Shown here: positions 1-8,261 of the stretch, one piece after another
How positions within the stretch are numbered: position 1 is the stretch's first letter
How the letters are laid out: each line of letters begins with the position of its first letter
Assembly (NCBI GenBank): GCA_005792285.1
Contig: SXSI01000029.1
Coordinates: forward strand, 1-51,941
Direction of reading: 5' to 3'
From: Bacteroidota bacterium
GTDB lineage: Bacteria > Bacteroidota > Ignavibacteria > UBA10030 > UBA8401
DNA: 51,941 nucleotides
Notes under the pieces: generated by a model
What the model was told of the DNA's origin: nothing
The model's database searches: none
Seen by the model: the letters and a program-made list of their open reading frames with translations, nothing else
Program-made: the position numbers and the translations under genes

Positions 1-2
1 AA

Positions 3-179
3 CCAACAGGAAATTTAGATAGCCATAATGCGGAATTAGTTCATTCACTTTTATTTAAATTTCAAGAAGAAAATAAAATGTCGTTAGTAATTGTAACTCA
101 TAATATTGAATTGAGCAAACAGACAAATCGAAGGATTACTTTAATTTATGGGGAAATCTCTAAAGAAGAAACTCTCTAA
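3..179 (+). CDS. ABC transporter ATP-binding protein, C-terminal fragment (LolD/MacB-like)
   Basis: The window opens inside this gene; 58 codons remain before the TAA stop. The visible part starts with PTGNLDS, the D-loop that follows the Walker B aspartate-glutamate in ABC ATPases, and continues to VIVTHNIEL, which carries the switch (H-loop) histidine. The PTGNLD form is typical of the MacB/LolD/FtsE group, where the ATPase drives a membrane partner in lipoprotein release or envelope export. In a Gram-negative relative of Ignavibacteria, LolD is the likeliest identity, but the Walker A and signature motifs are off the left edge, so the exact subfamily cannot be settled. A strong terminator follows directly, so this is the last gene of its operon. 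Confidence 0.8.
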   Translation, partial: PTGNLDSHNAELVHSLLFKFQEENKMSLVIVTHNIELSKQTNRRITLIYGEISKEETL

Positions 180-184
180 AATAA

Positions 185-214
185 AAAAGGAGCTTTTCAG
201 CTCCTTTTAGTTTT
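185..214. terminator. Bidirectional Rho-independent terminator
   Basis: A perfect 10-bp stem (AAAAGGAGCT / AGCTCCTTTT, 185-194 and 199-208) with a TTTC loop is flanked by T-rich sequence on both strands. It sits between the end of the ABC ATPase gene (+) and the end of the FG-GAP protein gene (-), so it can serve both convergent transcripts. Confidence 0.85.
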
Positions 215-227
215 AATTATTAATATT

Positions 228-2099
228 TTATTTAAGTAATATCATCTTGCCGGTTTTTTCAATATTACCGGAAACTAATTTGTAAAAATAAGTCCCACTT
301 GTTACAGATTTATTATTTGAATTAGTACCATTCCAAGTTATTTCATGTTTACCATATTGATAAAATTTATTATCAATTAATTTATTTACTTCTTTTCCTA
401 GTGCGTCGTAAATAATTAATGAAATATTTTTATTTAATGGAAGTTTGAATGAAATTTTTGTAGATGGATTAAATGGATTCGGATAATTTTGGAATAACTC
501 GTAATCGTCTGGTGTAATCACAACATATTCAAATGGTTTTACGTCACCAACGACATCAGCTTCAAGCGATCTGAAAGTCCATTTTTTTGTATTCAATCTC
601 CCTTTAACGGAATCTTCAATAAAATCAATTCCATTGTGATGAACCCATCTGATTAAAGTTGTATCAGTTACCGACTGATAAGGAAGTATCATTTCAAGTT
701 TTCCATCTTTATCGAAATCAATTACTTTACTTTGTTTTGAAACGAATCCCTCGCCGATTGTATAAACTGTATCTTTTACTCCAGCAGAATCCCGATAACT
801 AATTGCTGAATAAGTATCTGCTTCGCCTTTATAAAGAACTTTTCGTAAATAATTATTTGGATCGCGTATTGAACCAGTTCCTTTATATTCAACTGCAACT
901 ATATTACTTGGAAATGCAGATCCAACTAAAAGTTCAGGCTTACCATTTCGGTCTAAATCTCCAATTGTTGCATAAAATGAACTAATATTTACGCCTGACG
1001 TATTTAAAGAAATGTTTGGTGCAACAAGGAATGAATGTGTTGAATCAGCTTCGGTTACTACGTCGGAAGTTGAATAATCAAGCATTGAAAGTCCACCGGT
1101 ATAAATATTATTTTCTGAACTATACCAAGGAAAATAAACCTCCTGATTTTTATCTTTATCAAAATCACCGGTCACTAAACCAAATAAAGCAATATTATCA
1201 AAAGTTTTGCATTGGTAATAAAATCTTTTTTCCTTAAGTGTGTCGGGCATTGAATAAGAATTAGGTCCATTTACTTTTATAACAAAATAATTTCCAAAAT
1301 TCCAAGGTTGACAAACTATTTCATTTTTACCATCACCATTTAAATCGGCAACTTGCATTGCATATGGACTTCCACCACCAAATTTAGAAACAATTAATCT
1401 GTATGAACTTCCTTCAATTTGAAAAGAAGAAAAGCCAGGATCTTCAAAACTCCAATCACCTTGTGCAGAAATTATTAAAAAATCATCATTCGCTGTTCCA
1501 GTTACATTTTTTGGTAAAAGAATTTCTTGTTGACCATCTTTATCAACATCAACAATTTCAAAATTTTCAATTGTAGTTTGGATTCCACCTTCAACTGCAA
1601 GTCCGGCCAAAGCACCCATTGTAGAAGCATAGGTAACTAAACTTGTTAATGTTGCAGAAGGTTTAGTTCCGAATTTATGACTTCCAATAACACCATCCCA
1701 TTCAAAAACATTTAAACCAATTCCACTATTTGGAAAAACAACTTCACCTTTTCCATCGCCATCAAGATCACCTGAACGAATTACACGCGGAGTTGAACCT
1801 CCACCTAAAGTTTGTAATCTTGGAGAAGACCAAATCCATTCCAAAGAATCGTTGCCGATCGCTTGAAATGCGTGAACTCTGCCAAGTTTTGTATAATCGG
1901 TAACCCAAAGTTCTGGCTTTCCATCTTTATCAATATCATCAGAAATATGTGCAGCGCGAATTCCAATATCGCCAAACCAAGCGCTATCTGGTTTTGTTGT
2001 AGAAAGTTTTGGTGTGAATTTAGCACCGATATGCAACTGTGATAGAGAAATGGAGTTTATGGTGAAAAGGAGAAAGATTAAAAATTTAGATATTTTCAT
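228..2099 (-). CDS. Secreted FG-GAP/VCBS repeat protein with T9SS C-terminal sorting domain
   Basis: A 623-aa exported protein. An N-terminal signal peptide (about residues 1-20, hydrophobic FLIFLLFTINSISLS) is followed by many integrin-like repeats carrying calcium-binding loops of the form D-x-D-x-D-G-x-x-E, for example DIDKDGKPEL, DLDGDGKGEV, DVDKDGQQEI and DFDKDGKLEM. These repeats normally build a beta-propeller used in adhesion or binding. Residues 539-623 begin with YPNPFNPSTKISF and end in a beta-rich tail, which is the type A sorting signal that directs T9SS cargo through the outer membrane. No enzymatic domain is visible. An AAAGGA stretch lies just upstream of the ATG. The gene is monocistronic, divergent from the GT9 genes and closed by the terminator at 185-214. 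The ligand is unknown. Confidence 0.85.
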   Translation of the reverse strand: MKISKFLIFLLFTINSISLSQLHIGAKFTPKLSTTKPDSAWFGDIGIRAAHISDDIDKDGKPELWVTDYTKLGRVHAFQAIGNDSLEWIWSSPRLQTLGGGSTPRVIRSGDLDGDGKGEVVFPNSGIGLNVFEWDGVIGSHKFGTKPSATLTSLVTYASTMGALAGLAVEGGIQTTIENFEIVDVDKDGQQEILLPKNVTGTANDDFLIISAQGDWSFEDPGFSSFQIEGSSYRLIVSKFGGGSPYAMQVADLNGDGKNEIVCQPWNFGNYFVIKVNGPNSYSMPDTLKEKRFYYQCKTFDNIALFGLVTGDFDKDKNQEVYFPWYSSENNIYTGGLSMLDYSTSDVVTEADSTHSFLVAPNISLNTSGVNISSFYATIGDLDRNGKPELLVGSAFPSNIVAVEYKGTGSIRDPNNYLRKVLYKGEADTYSAISYRDSAGVKDTVYTIGEGFVSKQSKVIDFDKDGKLEMILPYQSVTDTTLIRWVHHNGIDFIEDSVKGRLNTKKWTFRSLEADVVGDVKPFEYVVITPDDYELFQNYPNPFNPSTKISFKLPLNKNISLIIYDALGKEVNKLIDNKFYQYGKHEITWNGTNSNNKSVTSGTYFYKLVSGNIEKTGKMILLK

Positions 2100-2120
2100 A
2101 ACTTATAGTTCCTTTATTAA

Positions 2121-2151
2121 TTGAGAAATAGTAGTTTAATATGAATATTTG
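2121..2151 (+). promoter_or_regulatory. Probable Bacteroidota-type promoter for the GT9 pair
   Basis: TTGAG at 2121 and AATATTTG at 2144-2151 resemble the -33 TTTG / -7 TAnnTTTG promoter of Bacteroidota, with one mismatch in the -7 element. The start codon of the first GT9 gene lies about 30 bases downstream. Confidence 0.4.
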
Positions 2152-2182
2152 TTATTTTTATTAATTCAATGTAAGCTTTTTT

Positions 2183-3202
2183 ATGCTAAATATAAACACA
2201 AAAAATATACTTATTATAAAGTTACGAGCAATTGGCGATGTAGTTTTAATGTCGCCGATTTTGGAAAATTTGCGAAATCACTTTCCGAATGTAAATATTG
2301 ATTGTTTAGTTGATGCAAACTGTTCACAAATACTTTCTCACAATCCTCACATTTCATCAATAATTTCATTTGATAAAAATAGTCAAAGTTCACTTTCAAT
2401 AATAAAAACTATTCGTAATAAAAAATATGACACTGTAATTGATTTGTTTGGAAATCCACGTTCTGCAATTATTACTTTATTAAGTGGTGCAAAAAATAAA
2501 ATTGGATTTAATTTTCGAATGAGAAAATATGCATACAATATTGTTGTAGATGCAATTACAAAAGATGCACATAACATAGAAACCAATTTAAATGTTTTAA
2601 GAAGTTTAGGAATTCCTATAACAACGTCAAATCCAAAAGTTTATTTAAATAACGGAGTTATAAATAAAGCTGCGAATTGGCTAAACTCAAATAATTTAAC
2701 TGATAAATTATTGATTGGAATTAATGTAGGAGGAGGTTGGAGCACAAAAAAATATTTGCCTTCACACTATATTAAAGTAATAAAAAATATTTTAAACTCT
2801 GTTGATGCACATTTTCTAATATTATGGGGACCTCGCGAATTTGATGATGCAAAATTAATTGCAGATAGTGATACAAAAAAATGTCACTTATTACCTTCAA
2901 CTTCAATTCTTGAACTAAGTGCTTTTATTTCAAAACTTAATTTTATGATTTCAAATGATTCCGGACCGATGCATATTTCTGCGGCATTGGGAATTAAAAC
3001 TCTCGGGATATTTGGACCAACAACTCCAAAAAATCAAGGTCCATTTGGTGAAGGGAATATAACAATTAGAAAAGATGAATTAGACTGCTTAGAATGCCAG
3101 TTATTAAAATGTCCAATCGGGAATATTTGTATGACAGAATTAGACTCTTTAAAAGTATCAGATGCGTTCTTTAAACTTTCATCTTTACCGAAAGTAAATT
3201 AA
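2183..3202 (+). CDS. Glycosyltransferase family 9 (heptosyltransferase-like)
   Basis: A 339-aa protein of the GT9/ADP-heptose:LPS heptosyltransferase family (RfaF/WaaC type), predicted to act at the cytoplasmic face of the inner membrane in LPS or surface-glycan assembly. The N-terminal Rossmann motif IKLRAIGDVVLMSPIL (about residues 12-27) and the C-terminal donor-binding segment SNDSGPMHISAALGIKTLG are diagnostic. Near the C terminus is the cysteine cluster DCLECQLLKCPIGNICM, a pattern common in this family. It is followed 11 bases later by a second GT9 gene, so the two probably form one transcript. The sugar donor and acceptor cannot be read from sequence; 'heptosyltransferase' is a family label only. 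Confidence 0.88.
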   Translation: MLNINTKNILIIKLRAIGDVVLMSPILENLRNHFPNVNIDCLVDANCSQILSHNPHISSIISFDKNSQSSLSIIKTIRNKKYDTVIDLFGNPRSAIITLLSGAKNKIGFNFRMRKYAYNIVVDAITKDAHNIETNLNVLRSLGIPITTSNPKVYLNNGVINKAANWLNSNNLTDKLLIGINVGGGWSTKKYLPSHYIKVIKNILNSVDAHFLILWGPREFDDAKLIADSDTKKCHLLPSTSILELSAFISKLNFMISNDSGPMHISAALGIKTLGIFGPTTPKNQGPFGEGNITIRKDELDCLECQLLKCPIGNICMTELDSLKVSDAFFKLSSLPKVN

Positions 3203-3213
3203 GTTGTGAGCTT

Positions 3214-4338
3214 ATGGCAAAGTCAAATATAAAAATTCCAGATTGTATAAATTTTAATGGATACAAACCGTGTTATCCATATACAGTTTGTTATGATGAA
3301 TGCAAAAATCCGCAGCCGTTTGGAACAAGAATTTTAATAATTTGTCTTGAAGCGATGGGAGCTGTTTTGCAAACGACTGCAATGTTAGCGGCTATAAAAA
3401 GAAAATATCCACAAAGTCATATTACTTGGATTACTTTGAAAAATGCAATTCGTTTGCTCGATAATAATCCACTTATAAATTCAACTTTAGTTTGGAATTC
3501 TGATTCACAATTAATTCTTCAACAGATGAAATTCGATATATTATTTAGTGTCGATAAAACAAAACATTCTTGTGCTTTTGCAAATATTATTAATTCAAAA
3601 GAAAAATATGGATTTGGATTAAATGAAAATGGAATAATAATTCCTTTTAATTCCGAAGCTGAAAATCTTTACAAATTGGGATTGGATGATAATCTTAAAT
3701 TTAAAGAAAATAAAAAATATGGAACAGAGCTATTGCAAGAAGCAATGGGATTAAAATTTGTTCGAGATGAATATGTGATTGAATTATCAGATGATGAAAA
3801 TAAATTCTGTCGAGATTATTCTGAAACAAATCTCGATAAAAATAAAACGATTGTTGGTTTTAATACTGGTTGTTCAATTCTCTTTCCAAATAAAAAAATG
3901 ACAATTGATCAACATATTTATTTAATCGAGAAATTATCGCAAAATAAAAAATTACAGTTAGTTTTAGTTGGTGGTCCTGAAGATGCTGAACGAAATTCAA
4001 TTATTACTGCTCGAGTTGGAAATAAAATTATAAACACACCAACTGCAGAGGGAGTTAGAAATGGAATTTGCTACGAAAATATTTGTGATTTAATAATTAC
4101 AGGCGATTCGTTTGGAATGCACGTTGCGATTGGATTAAAAAAATATGTGATTGCTTGGTTTGGTTTAAGTTGCTGGTCTGAAATTGATTTGTACGAGAGG
4201 GGAATTAAATTAATTCCCAATGGTTTAGAATGTTCGCCTTGTTGGAAACGTGAATGTCCTTACGATTTAGAATGCATACAAATAATTGATTTGGATAAAA
4301 TAATTTCAGAAGTAAATAATTACGCAGAAAAAAACTGA
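3214..4338 (+). CDS. Glycosyltransferase family 9 with Cys-rich N-terminal extension
   Basis: A 374-aa GT9 family protein. The core starts at about residue 38 (TRILIICLEAMGAVLQTTAM), matching the glycine-rich N-terminal motif but with an EAMG variant where the neighbouring homologues have RAIGD or DRVGD. The C-terminal half has ITGDSFGMHVAIGLKKYVIA in the donor-binding position and a cysteine cluster (CSPCWKRECPYDLEC). An extra segment of about 37 residues precedes the core and holds three cysteines in PCYPYTVCYDECK; it looks like a small metal- or disulfide-bound module. It is read with the upstream GT9 gene. Its stop codon directly abuts the stop of the convergent thioredoxin-like gene, with no spacer. 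Confidence 0.82.
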   Translation: MAKSNIKIPDCINFNGYKPCYPYTVCYDECKNPQPFGTRILIICLEAMGAVLQTTAMLAAIKRKYPQSHITWITLKNAIRLLDNNPLINSTLVWNSDSQLILQQMKFDILFSVDKTKHSCAFANIINSKEKYGFGLNENGIIIPFNSEAENLYKLGLDDNLKFKENKKYGTELLQEAMGLKFVRDEYVIELSDDENKFCRDYSETNLDKNKTIVGFNTGCSILFPNKKMTIDQHIYLIEKLSQNKKLQLVLVGGPEDAERNSIITARVGNKIINTPTAEGVRNGICYENICDLIITGDSFGMHVAIGLKKYVIAWFGLSCWSEIDLYERGIKLIPNGLECSPCWKRECPYDLECIQIIDLDKIISEVNNYAEKN

Positions 4339-4851
4339 TTATTTAGTTTCAGTTTTTGGTGAAGATTTAAGAAAAGTATCGAAACTTTCTTTTTCATATC
4401 TACTTTCCGAAATATAACGCAGAACATTTAAAAACATTGGTGCTTCAACATATCCGGGAAGAAGTGTTATCGGATTTCCATTTGCAGTAAAAAATAATGT
4501 TGCAGGATATCCGGTTACGCCCATTCCTTGACTAAATTCTGCAGCCGAATAAATTGTATCCTTAAAATTTACAGTAGTTTTTCCTTCGGCATTTAATTTT
4601 ACAACAACAAAATTTTTATTTAAATATTCCAAAACTTTTTCATTTGCATAAACATTACTATCCATTTTTTTACACCAACTACACCAATCAGTATAAACAT
4701 CAACTAGTAATTTTTTATTTGACTTTTCAGATACTTTAACGGCGTCATTAAAATTTAGCCACTTAAGTTTTGAATTATTTTCTTGTGATTCTGATATTTC
4801 AAAACACAAAAGTGAATAAATAAAAAGTATTAGTATGTGTTTAGTTTTCAT
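4339..4851 (-). CDS. Exported thioredoxin-like protein
   Basis: A 170-aa protein with an N-terminal signal sequence (KHILILFIYSLLCFEISES) and a thioredoxin fold. The redox centre is WCSWCKKMD at about residue 57, and the cis-proline region is GYPATLFF. The form VDVYTDWCSWCKKMDSNVY is typical of the thioredoxin_7/DUF255-like periplasmic proteins of Bacteroidota, which reduce or isomerise disulfides or receive electrons from DsbD-like membrane proteins. It is the last gene on the minus strand of this envelope cluster, 31 bases after a GT9 gene, and could be co-transcribed with it. The electron partner is not in the window. Confidence 0.85.
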   Translation of the reverse strand: MKTKHILILFIYSLLCFEISESQENNSKLKWLNFNDAVKVSEKSNKKLLVDVYTDWCSWCKKMDSNVYANEKVLEYLNKNFVVVKLNAEGKTTVNFKDTIYSAAEFSQGMGVTGYPATLFFTANGNPITLLPGYVEAPMFLNVLRYISESRYEKESFDTFLKSSPKTETK

Positions 4852-4882
4852 AATTTATTATTCAAAATACTTTATTATTTTT

Positions 4883-5890
4883 TTACTTTAAAGAAGAAAA
4901 TATTGAAGTGACAACATCATCGAGTTGTATTTCATCTAATGTACATGTTTTTGGATTTCCGGGACATTGAATATGGCAATATTTATCAGTTGCAATATGA
5001 TTAATTGTTTCATTCCCGAGAGTTCCCCAATGCGTCGCAGAGCAAGTATTTAAGGGACAGTAAAGTGTAATAGTCTTTATTTTTAACGCTGATGCAATGT
5101 GTGAAGTTCCTGTACTCGATGAAAATAAAACCGAAAGTTGATTACATGTAGCAACAAGTTCTTTGAGATTTGGAGAAATGTAAAATATATTTTTTTTATT
5201 AGCTAATTCATTTTGTAATTGTGGATTCGTATTTGGTAAAATAAATAAAACTTGATTTGATTTACTTAATATATTGGCAAGCTCAATGTAGTTTTTTAAA
5301 GTCCAGTTTGGTACAGATCCACCAGAAATTGGATTTAGTCCAATAATTGGTTTAGAAATATCGATGCCAATTTCTTTTAACTTTATTTTTGCAGATTGAT
5401 TTTCTTTTTCAGATAAAAAAAGTTCCGGAATTAATGGAATATCTTTAACTCCAATTTTTCTTCCGAGATCATAAATATAATCCGCTTCGTGACGTAGTGG
5501 AATATATTTTTTCGAAACTGTTTTCATTCCAGTTAAAATTTCATATAAGATTTTTCCAACACCAATACGTTCCGGAATTAATGCGAAGAACATCATCCAA
5601 GCGTGTCGTTCGCGCGGAAGTGGCATTAAACCAGTTGTAAAGTTTTCTTTTCGTAAAAGTCTGACTTGATTCCAAAATTCTTTTCTTCCTTTATTATCAC
5701 CTTCGGAGTCGTCGATAATTATTTTATCAATATTCGGATTATTTTCTAATAACGGCTTTGTTTTTGGATTTATCATTAATGTGAGATGACAATCTGGAAA
5801 GGTTTCTTTAATTCCTTTAATAAGTGGAGTTGTTAAAATTACATCCCCAACTCGATCGGGACGAATTAACAGAATTCGTTTTTGCTTCAT
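4883..5890 (-). CDS. Glycosyltransferase family 9 (heptosyltransferase-like)
   Basis: A 335-aa GT9 enzyme, the third in this locus. RILLIRPDRVGDVILTTPLI at the N terminus is the classic GT9 motif with the conserved aspartate after DRVG. The C-terminal half holds FSSSTGTSHIASALKIKTIT in the donor site, followed by a cysteine-containing tail (YCHIQCPGNPKTC). Predicted role: transfer of a heptose-like sugar during LPS or surface-polysaccharide synthesis on the inner-membrane cytoplasmic side. Its start overlaps the stop of the upstream GT4 gene by one base (TAATG), which argues for translational coupling. This gene is the distal end of the long minus-strand polysaccharide train. Confidence 0.88.
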   Translation of the reverse strand: MKQKRILLIRPDRVGDVILTTPLIKGIKETFPDCHLTLMINPKTKPLLENNPNIDKIIIDDSEGDNKGRKEFWNQVRLLRKENFTTGLMPLPRERHAWMMFFALIPERIGVGKILYEILTGMKTVSKKYIPLRHEADYIYDLGRKIGVKDIPLIPELFLSEKENQSAKIKLKEIGIDISKPIIGLNPISGGSVPNWTLKNYIELANILSKSNQVLFILPNTNPQLQNELANKKNIFYISPNLKELVATCNQLSVLFSSSTGTSHIASALKIKTITLYCPLNTCSATHWGTLGNETINHIATDKYCHIQCPGNPKTCTLDEIQLDDVVTSIFSSLK

Positions 5891-6924
5891 TAATATTTCA
5901 AAGCTTGTTTATATGCTTTCAAAGTTTTTTCTGCAACAGATGACCATAAAAAATTATTTCGAATATGTTTTTGCAAACTGTCAGTTTTCTTTTCTCTCAA
6001 ACTATTTTCAATTCCATTTAGAATACTTTGTTTTGAATATGGATTAACATATTGAGCAAAATTTTGAAAATAATCTTTTGTTCCTCCTTTTTCAGTTATG
6101 ACAATAGGAGCGCCAGCCAATCCAGCTTCCAATGCAGCAATTCCCGGAGTTTCAAAAAGCGAAGGTAATAAAAATGCTGAACAGGAAGAATATGCCGAAC
6201 TTAAAAGAGGAGAGTCGTGGTCTATTCCATCTATTAATAAAATATTTGGATTCTCGTTTGCAATTTTAAGACATTTATCGCCGGAGGAATCTTTCGAAAT
6301 CTTTCCGATAATAACCAATTTATGAGTTGTTCTTTTTAATGCATTAATTAATCGGTAAATATTTTTGCGTTCAGGTCCAATATGACCAACATTTAAGAGA
6401 AAATTATTTAAATTAAATTTCTTCTTGAAAAATGTTTTGCTCCCTTTTAAAAATTTATCTTCAACTCCATTTGGAATTAAAATTAATTTCATTTTATCAA
6501 TACTCAAACCGTTATTAATCAAATCCAATTCATCACTTGTATTTGGAAGAACTATTTTTGACCAGTCACAAATATCTTTTGTAATTTGAAAATCGGTATA
6601 AAATCCAGGTTTAATTTTCTTAATTAAATAAGTTAAATTAGTTGCAGTTCGAATTAAAGGATTACTTCTTTGTGAATATACGATTGGTGAGATTACAAAC
6701 GGGATTTTTTGTTGATGAAGAATTTTAGCTATATGGTAAGTTCCAATGTTTGCCGCAAATAAATGAACTAGATCAACTTTCATAAAATCATTTTTAGCCC
6801 ATTGATCAAAAAATTTTACAGTAACTTTTAATTTATTTAATTCTTTTGCAGTTTGTAAAACTTGAACTCTCGGTCCACCACTTATTAAACTTATTGGCAA
6901 ATATGTTGAAAATATTATTTTCAT
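5890..6924 (-). CDS. Glycosyltransferase family 4
   Basis: A 344-aa GT-B fold glycosyltransferase. The N-terminal acceptor domain begins MKIIFSTYLPISLISGGPRV; the C-terminal GT1/GT4 domain contains NVGHIGPERKNIYRLINAL and the donor-binding motif SLFETPGIAALEAGLAGAPIVI, with the E-x7-E spacing typical of retaining GT4 enzymes. It is expected to add a sugar to a lipid-linked oligosaccharide in the cytoplasm. It overlaps its upstream neighbour by 4 bases and its downstream neighbour by 1 base, so it is a middle gene of the operon. The sugar specificity is not readable. Confidence 0.87.
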   Translation of the reverse strand: MKIIFSTYLPISLISGGPRVQVLQTAKELNKLKVTVKFFDQWAKNDFMKVDLVHLFAANIGTYHIAKILHQQKIPFVISPIVYSQRSNPLIRTATNLTYLIKKIKPGFYTDFQITKDICDWSKIVLPNTSDELDLINNGLSIDKMKLILIPNGVEDKFLKGSKTFFKKKFNLNNFLLNVGHIGPERKNIYRLINALKRTTHKLVIIGKISKDSSGDKCLKIANENPNILLIDGIDHDSPLLSSAYSSCSAFLLPSLFETPGIAALEAGLAGAPIVITEKGGTKDYFQNFAQYVNPYSKQSILNGIENSLREKKTDSLQKHIRNNFLWSSVAEKTLKAYKQALKY

Positions 6925-8261
6925 AAAGTTAATTTATTAAAGTTATCTATAATATTTTGAACTTTATGTTTAAATGTAAAATTGCGAGTAGAATTTAAAT
7001 TAGCTGGATAAACTAGATTATATTTTATTGGCGAACCGAATTTTAATAATCCTTTTTTCCAGTAGTTCGAATATTCAGAATATGTAAGTTTTAGAATTCC
7101 AAGTTTGGTAATTAGCTGGAAAATACTTTCTAAAACACTTATATGTCTGTGAGTTGGATGATGGTAAATACAAATTGGTTCATTCATATTAAATTTCTGC
7201 GTAATCGCTTTTTCAAAATAGTCAATCATTTGCTTTTCTGAAAAACCTGCAGTTCTCAAAGAACCAATACAAATTGGATAAACGGGCAATTGCAATAAAG
7301 TCGAAAATCGATTATTTACAATTGGATAAAAAGGGTAGTTTTCGTAATCCAAAGTAAATTCCGAAGAGTATTGAAACCCAAAATCTTCGAAGAGTTTATT
7401 AATTTCAAAATTCCATTCACCAAATGGTGAAGTGATTCCATTAATTTTTAATCCAAGTGAATTTGCAATTGAAAATGCATTTTCAATATCCTTTTTTCGC
7501 AATTGTAAATTCTTAAATGGAGAATGCTCATAACAATGAATTCCAATTTCCTGATTTTTAAAATCTTTTAAATTATTTAAAAATGGAATCTGATGTTTTA
7601 CATCTATAAACCAACTTCCTTTAATAGAATAATTATTTAAAGTCTGATAAAGTTCATTCATCTGATTTATAGAACCACTATCGGTATCAATTCTAAAAGT
7701 AAAAATTGATTCATTTTTTTGGAAGTTATAATCTTTAATTGTTTGTTGAAAAATATGTTGGATAATTTGACGAACAACATTTTTAGAATTACTTGCTACG
7801 ATCTCGTTTGGGAATCTGTCGGAAGAAGAATAAAAGTTTTTTCTTATACTAGTTGAGTCAGAATATATTTCGTCAATATTTAATCCAAGTTGATAAATTA
7901 TTGAATCACTTTCTTTAAAAAAACTCAAAAAGGAATTATTATTATAAAATGTAACATTTGAATTTATGTCAATCATTTCATTTTGAAGTGGAATATTAAC
8001 AATTGAGGGATGAATTGATTTAATAAATTTTGTGTAATTAGGAGAATTGGAAAAATAATTATTTATTTCAAGTAAATTAGTTCCATTTGACAATAGCTTA
8101 TTTAGAATTACCTTTTCATCAGAATTACAAATTCTATTTACAATTATTAATTGGAATTTATCATTTGAAAACCTAAATGGAGAAACTTCTATAAGTTCAA
8201 TGCCCAATTGCTGAGCAACAAGTTTCCAGCCAAGAGTTGAATTTAATATTGCGATTTTCAT
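6921..8261 (-). CDS. Polysaccharide deacetylase-like protein (NodB-related)
   Basis: A 446-aa protein without a clear signal peptide. Residues from about 190 onward resemble the NodB/carbohydrate esterase 4 fold: FTFRIDTDSGS at the first strand, GIHCYEHSPF at the histidine motif, GITSPFGEW in the position of the R-x-x-Y/F-G motif, and IYHHPTHRH near the C terminus. The motifs are diverged from classical CE4 enzymes. The N-terminal 180 residues have no recognisable domain. In O-antigen and capsule loci such long proteins accompany glycosyltransferases and may modify sugars on lipid carriers. It overlaps both neighbours by 4 bases. Function is inferred from fold and context; activity is uncertain. 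Confidence 0.7.
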   Translation of the reverse strand: MKIAILNSTLGWKLVAQQLGIELIEVSPFRFSNDKFQLIIVNRICNSDEKVILNKLLSNGTNLLEINNYFSNSPNYTKFIKSIHPSIVNIPLQNEMIDINSNVTFYNNNSFLSFFKESDSIIYQLGLNIDEIYSDSTSIRKNFYSSSDRFPNEIVASNSKNVVRQIIQHIFQQTIKDYNFQKNESIFTFRIDTDSGSINQMNELYQTLNNYSIKGSWFIDVKHQIPFLNNLKDFKNQEIGIHCYEHSPFKNLQLRKKDIENAFSIANSLGLKINGITSPFGEWNFEINKLFEDFGFQYSSEFTLDYENYPFYPIVNNRFSTLLQLPVYPICIGSLRTAGFSEKQMIDYFEKAITQKFNMNEPICIYHHPTHRHISVLESIFQLITKLGILKLTYSEYSNYWKKGLLKFGSPIKYNLVYPANLNSTRNFTFKHKVQNIIDNFNKLTL

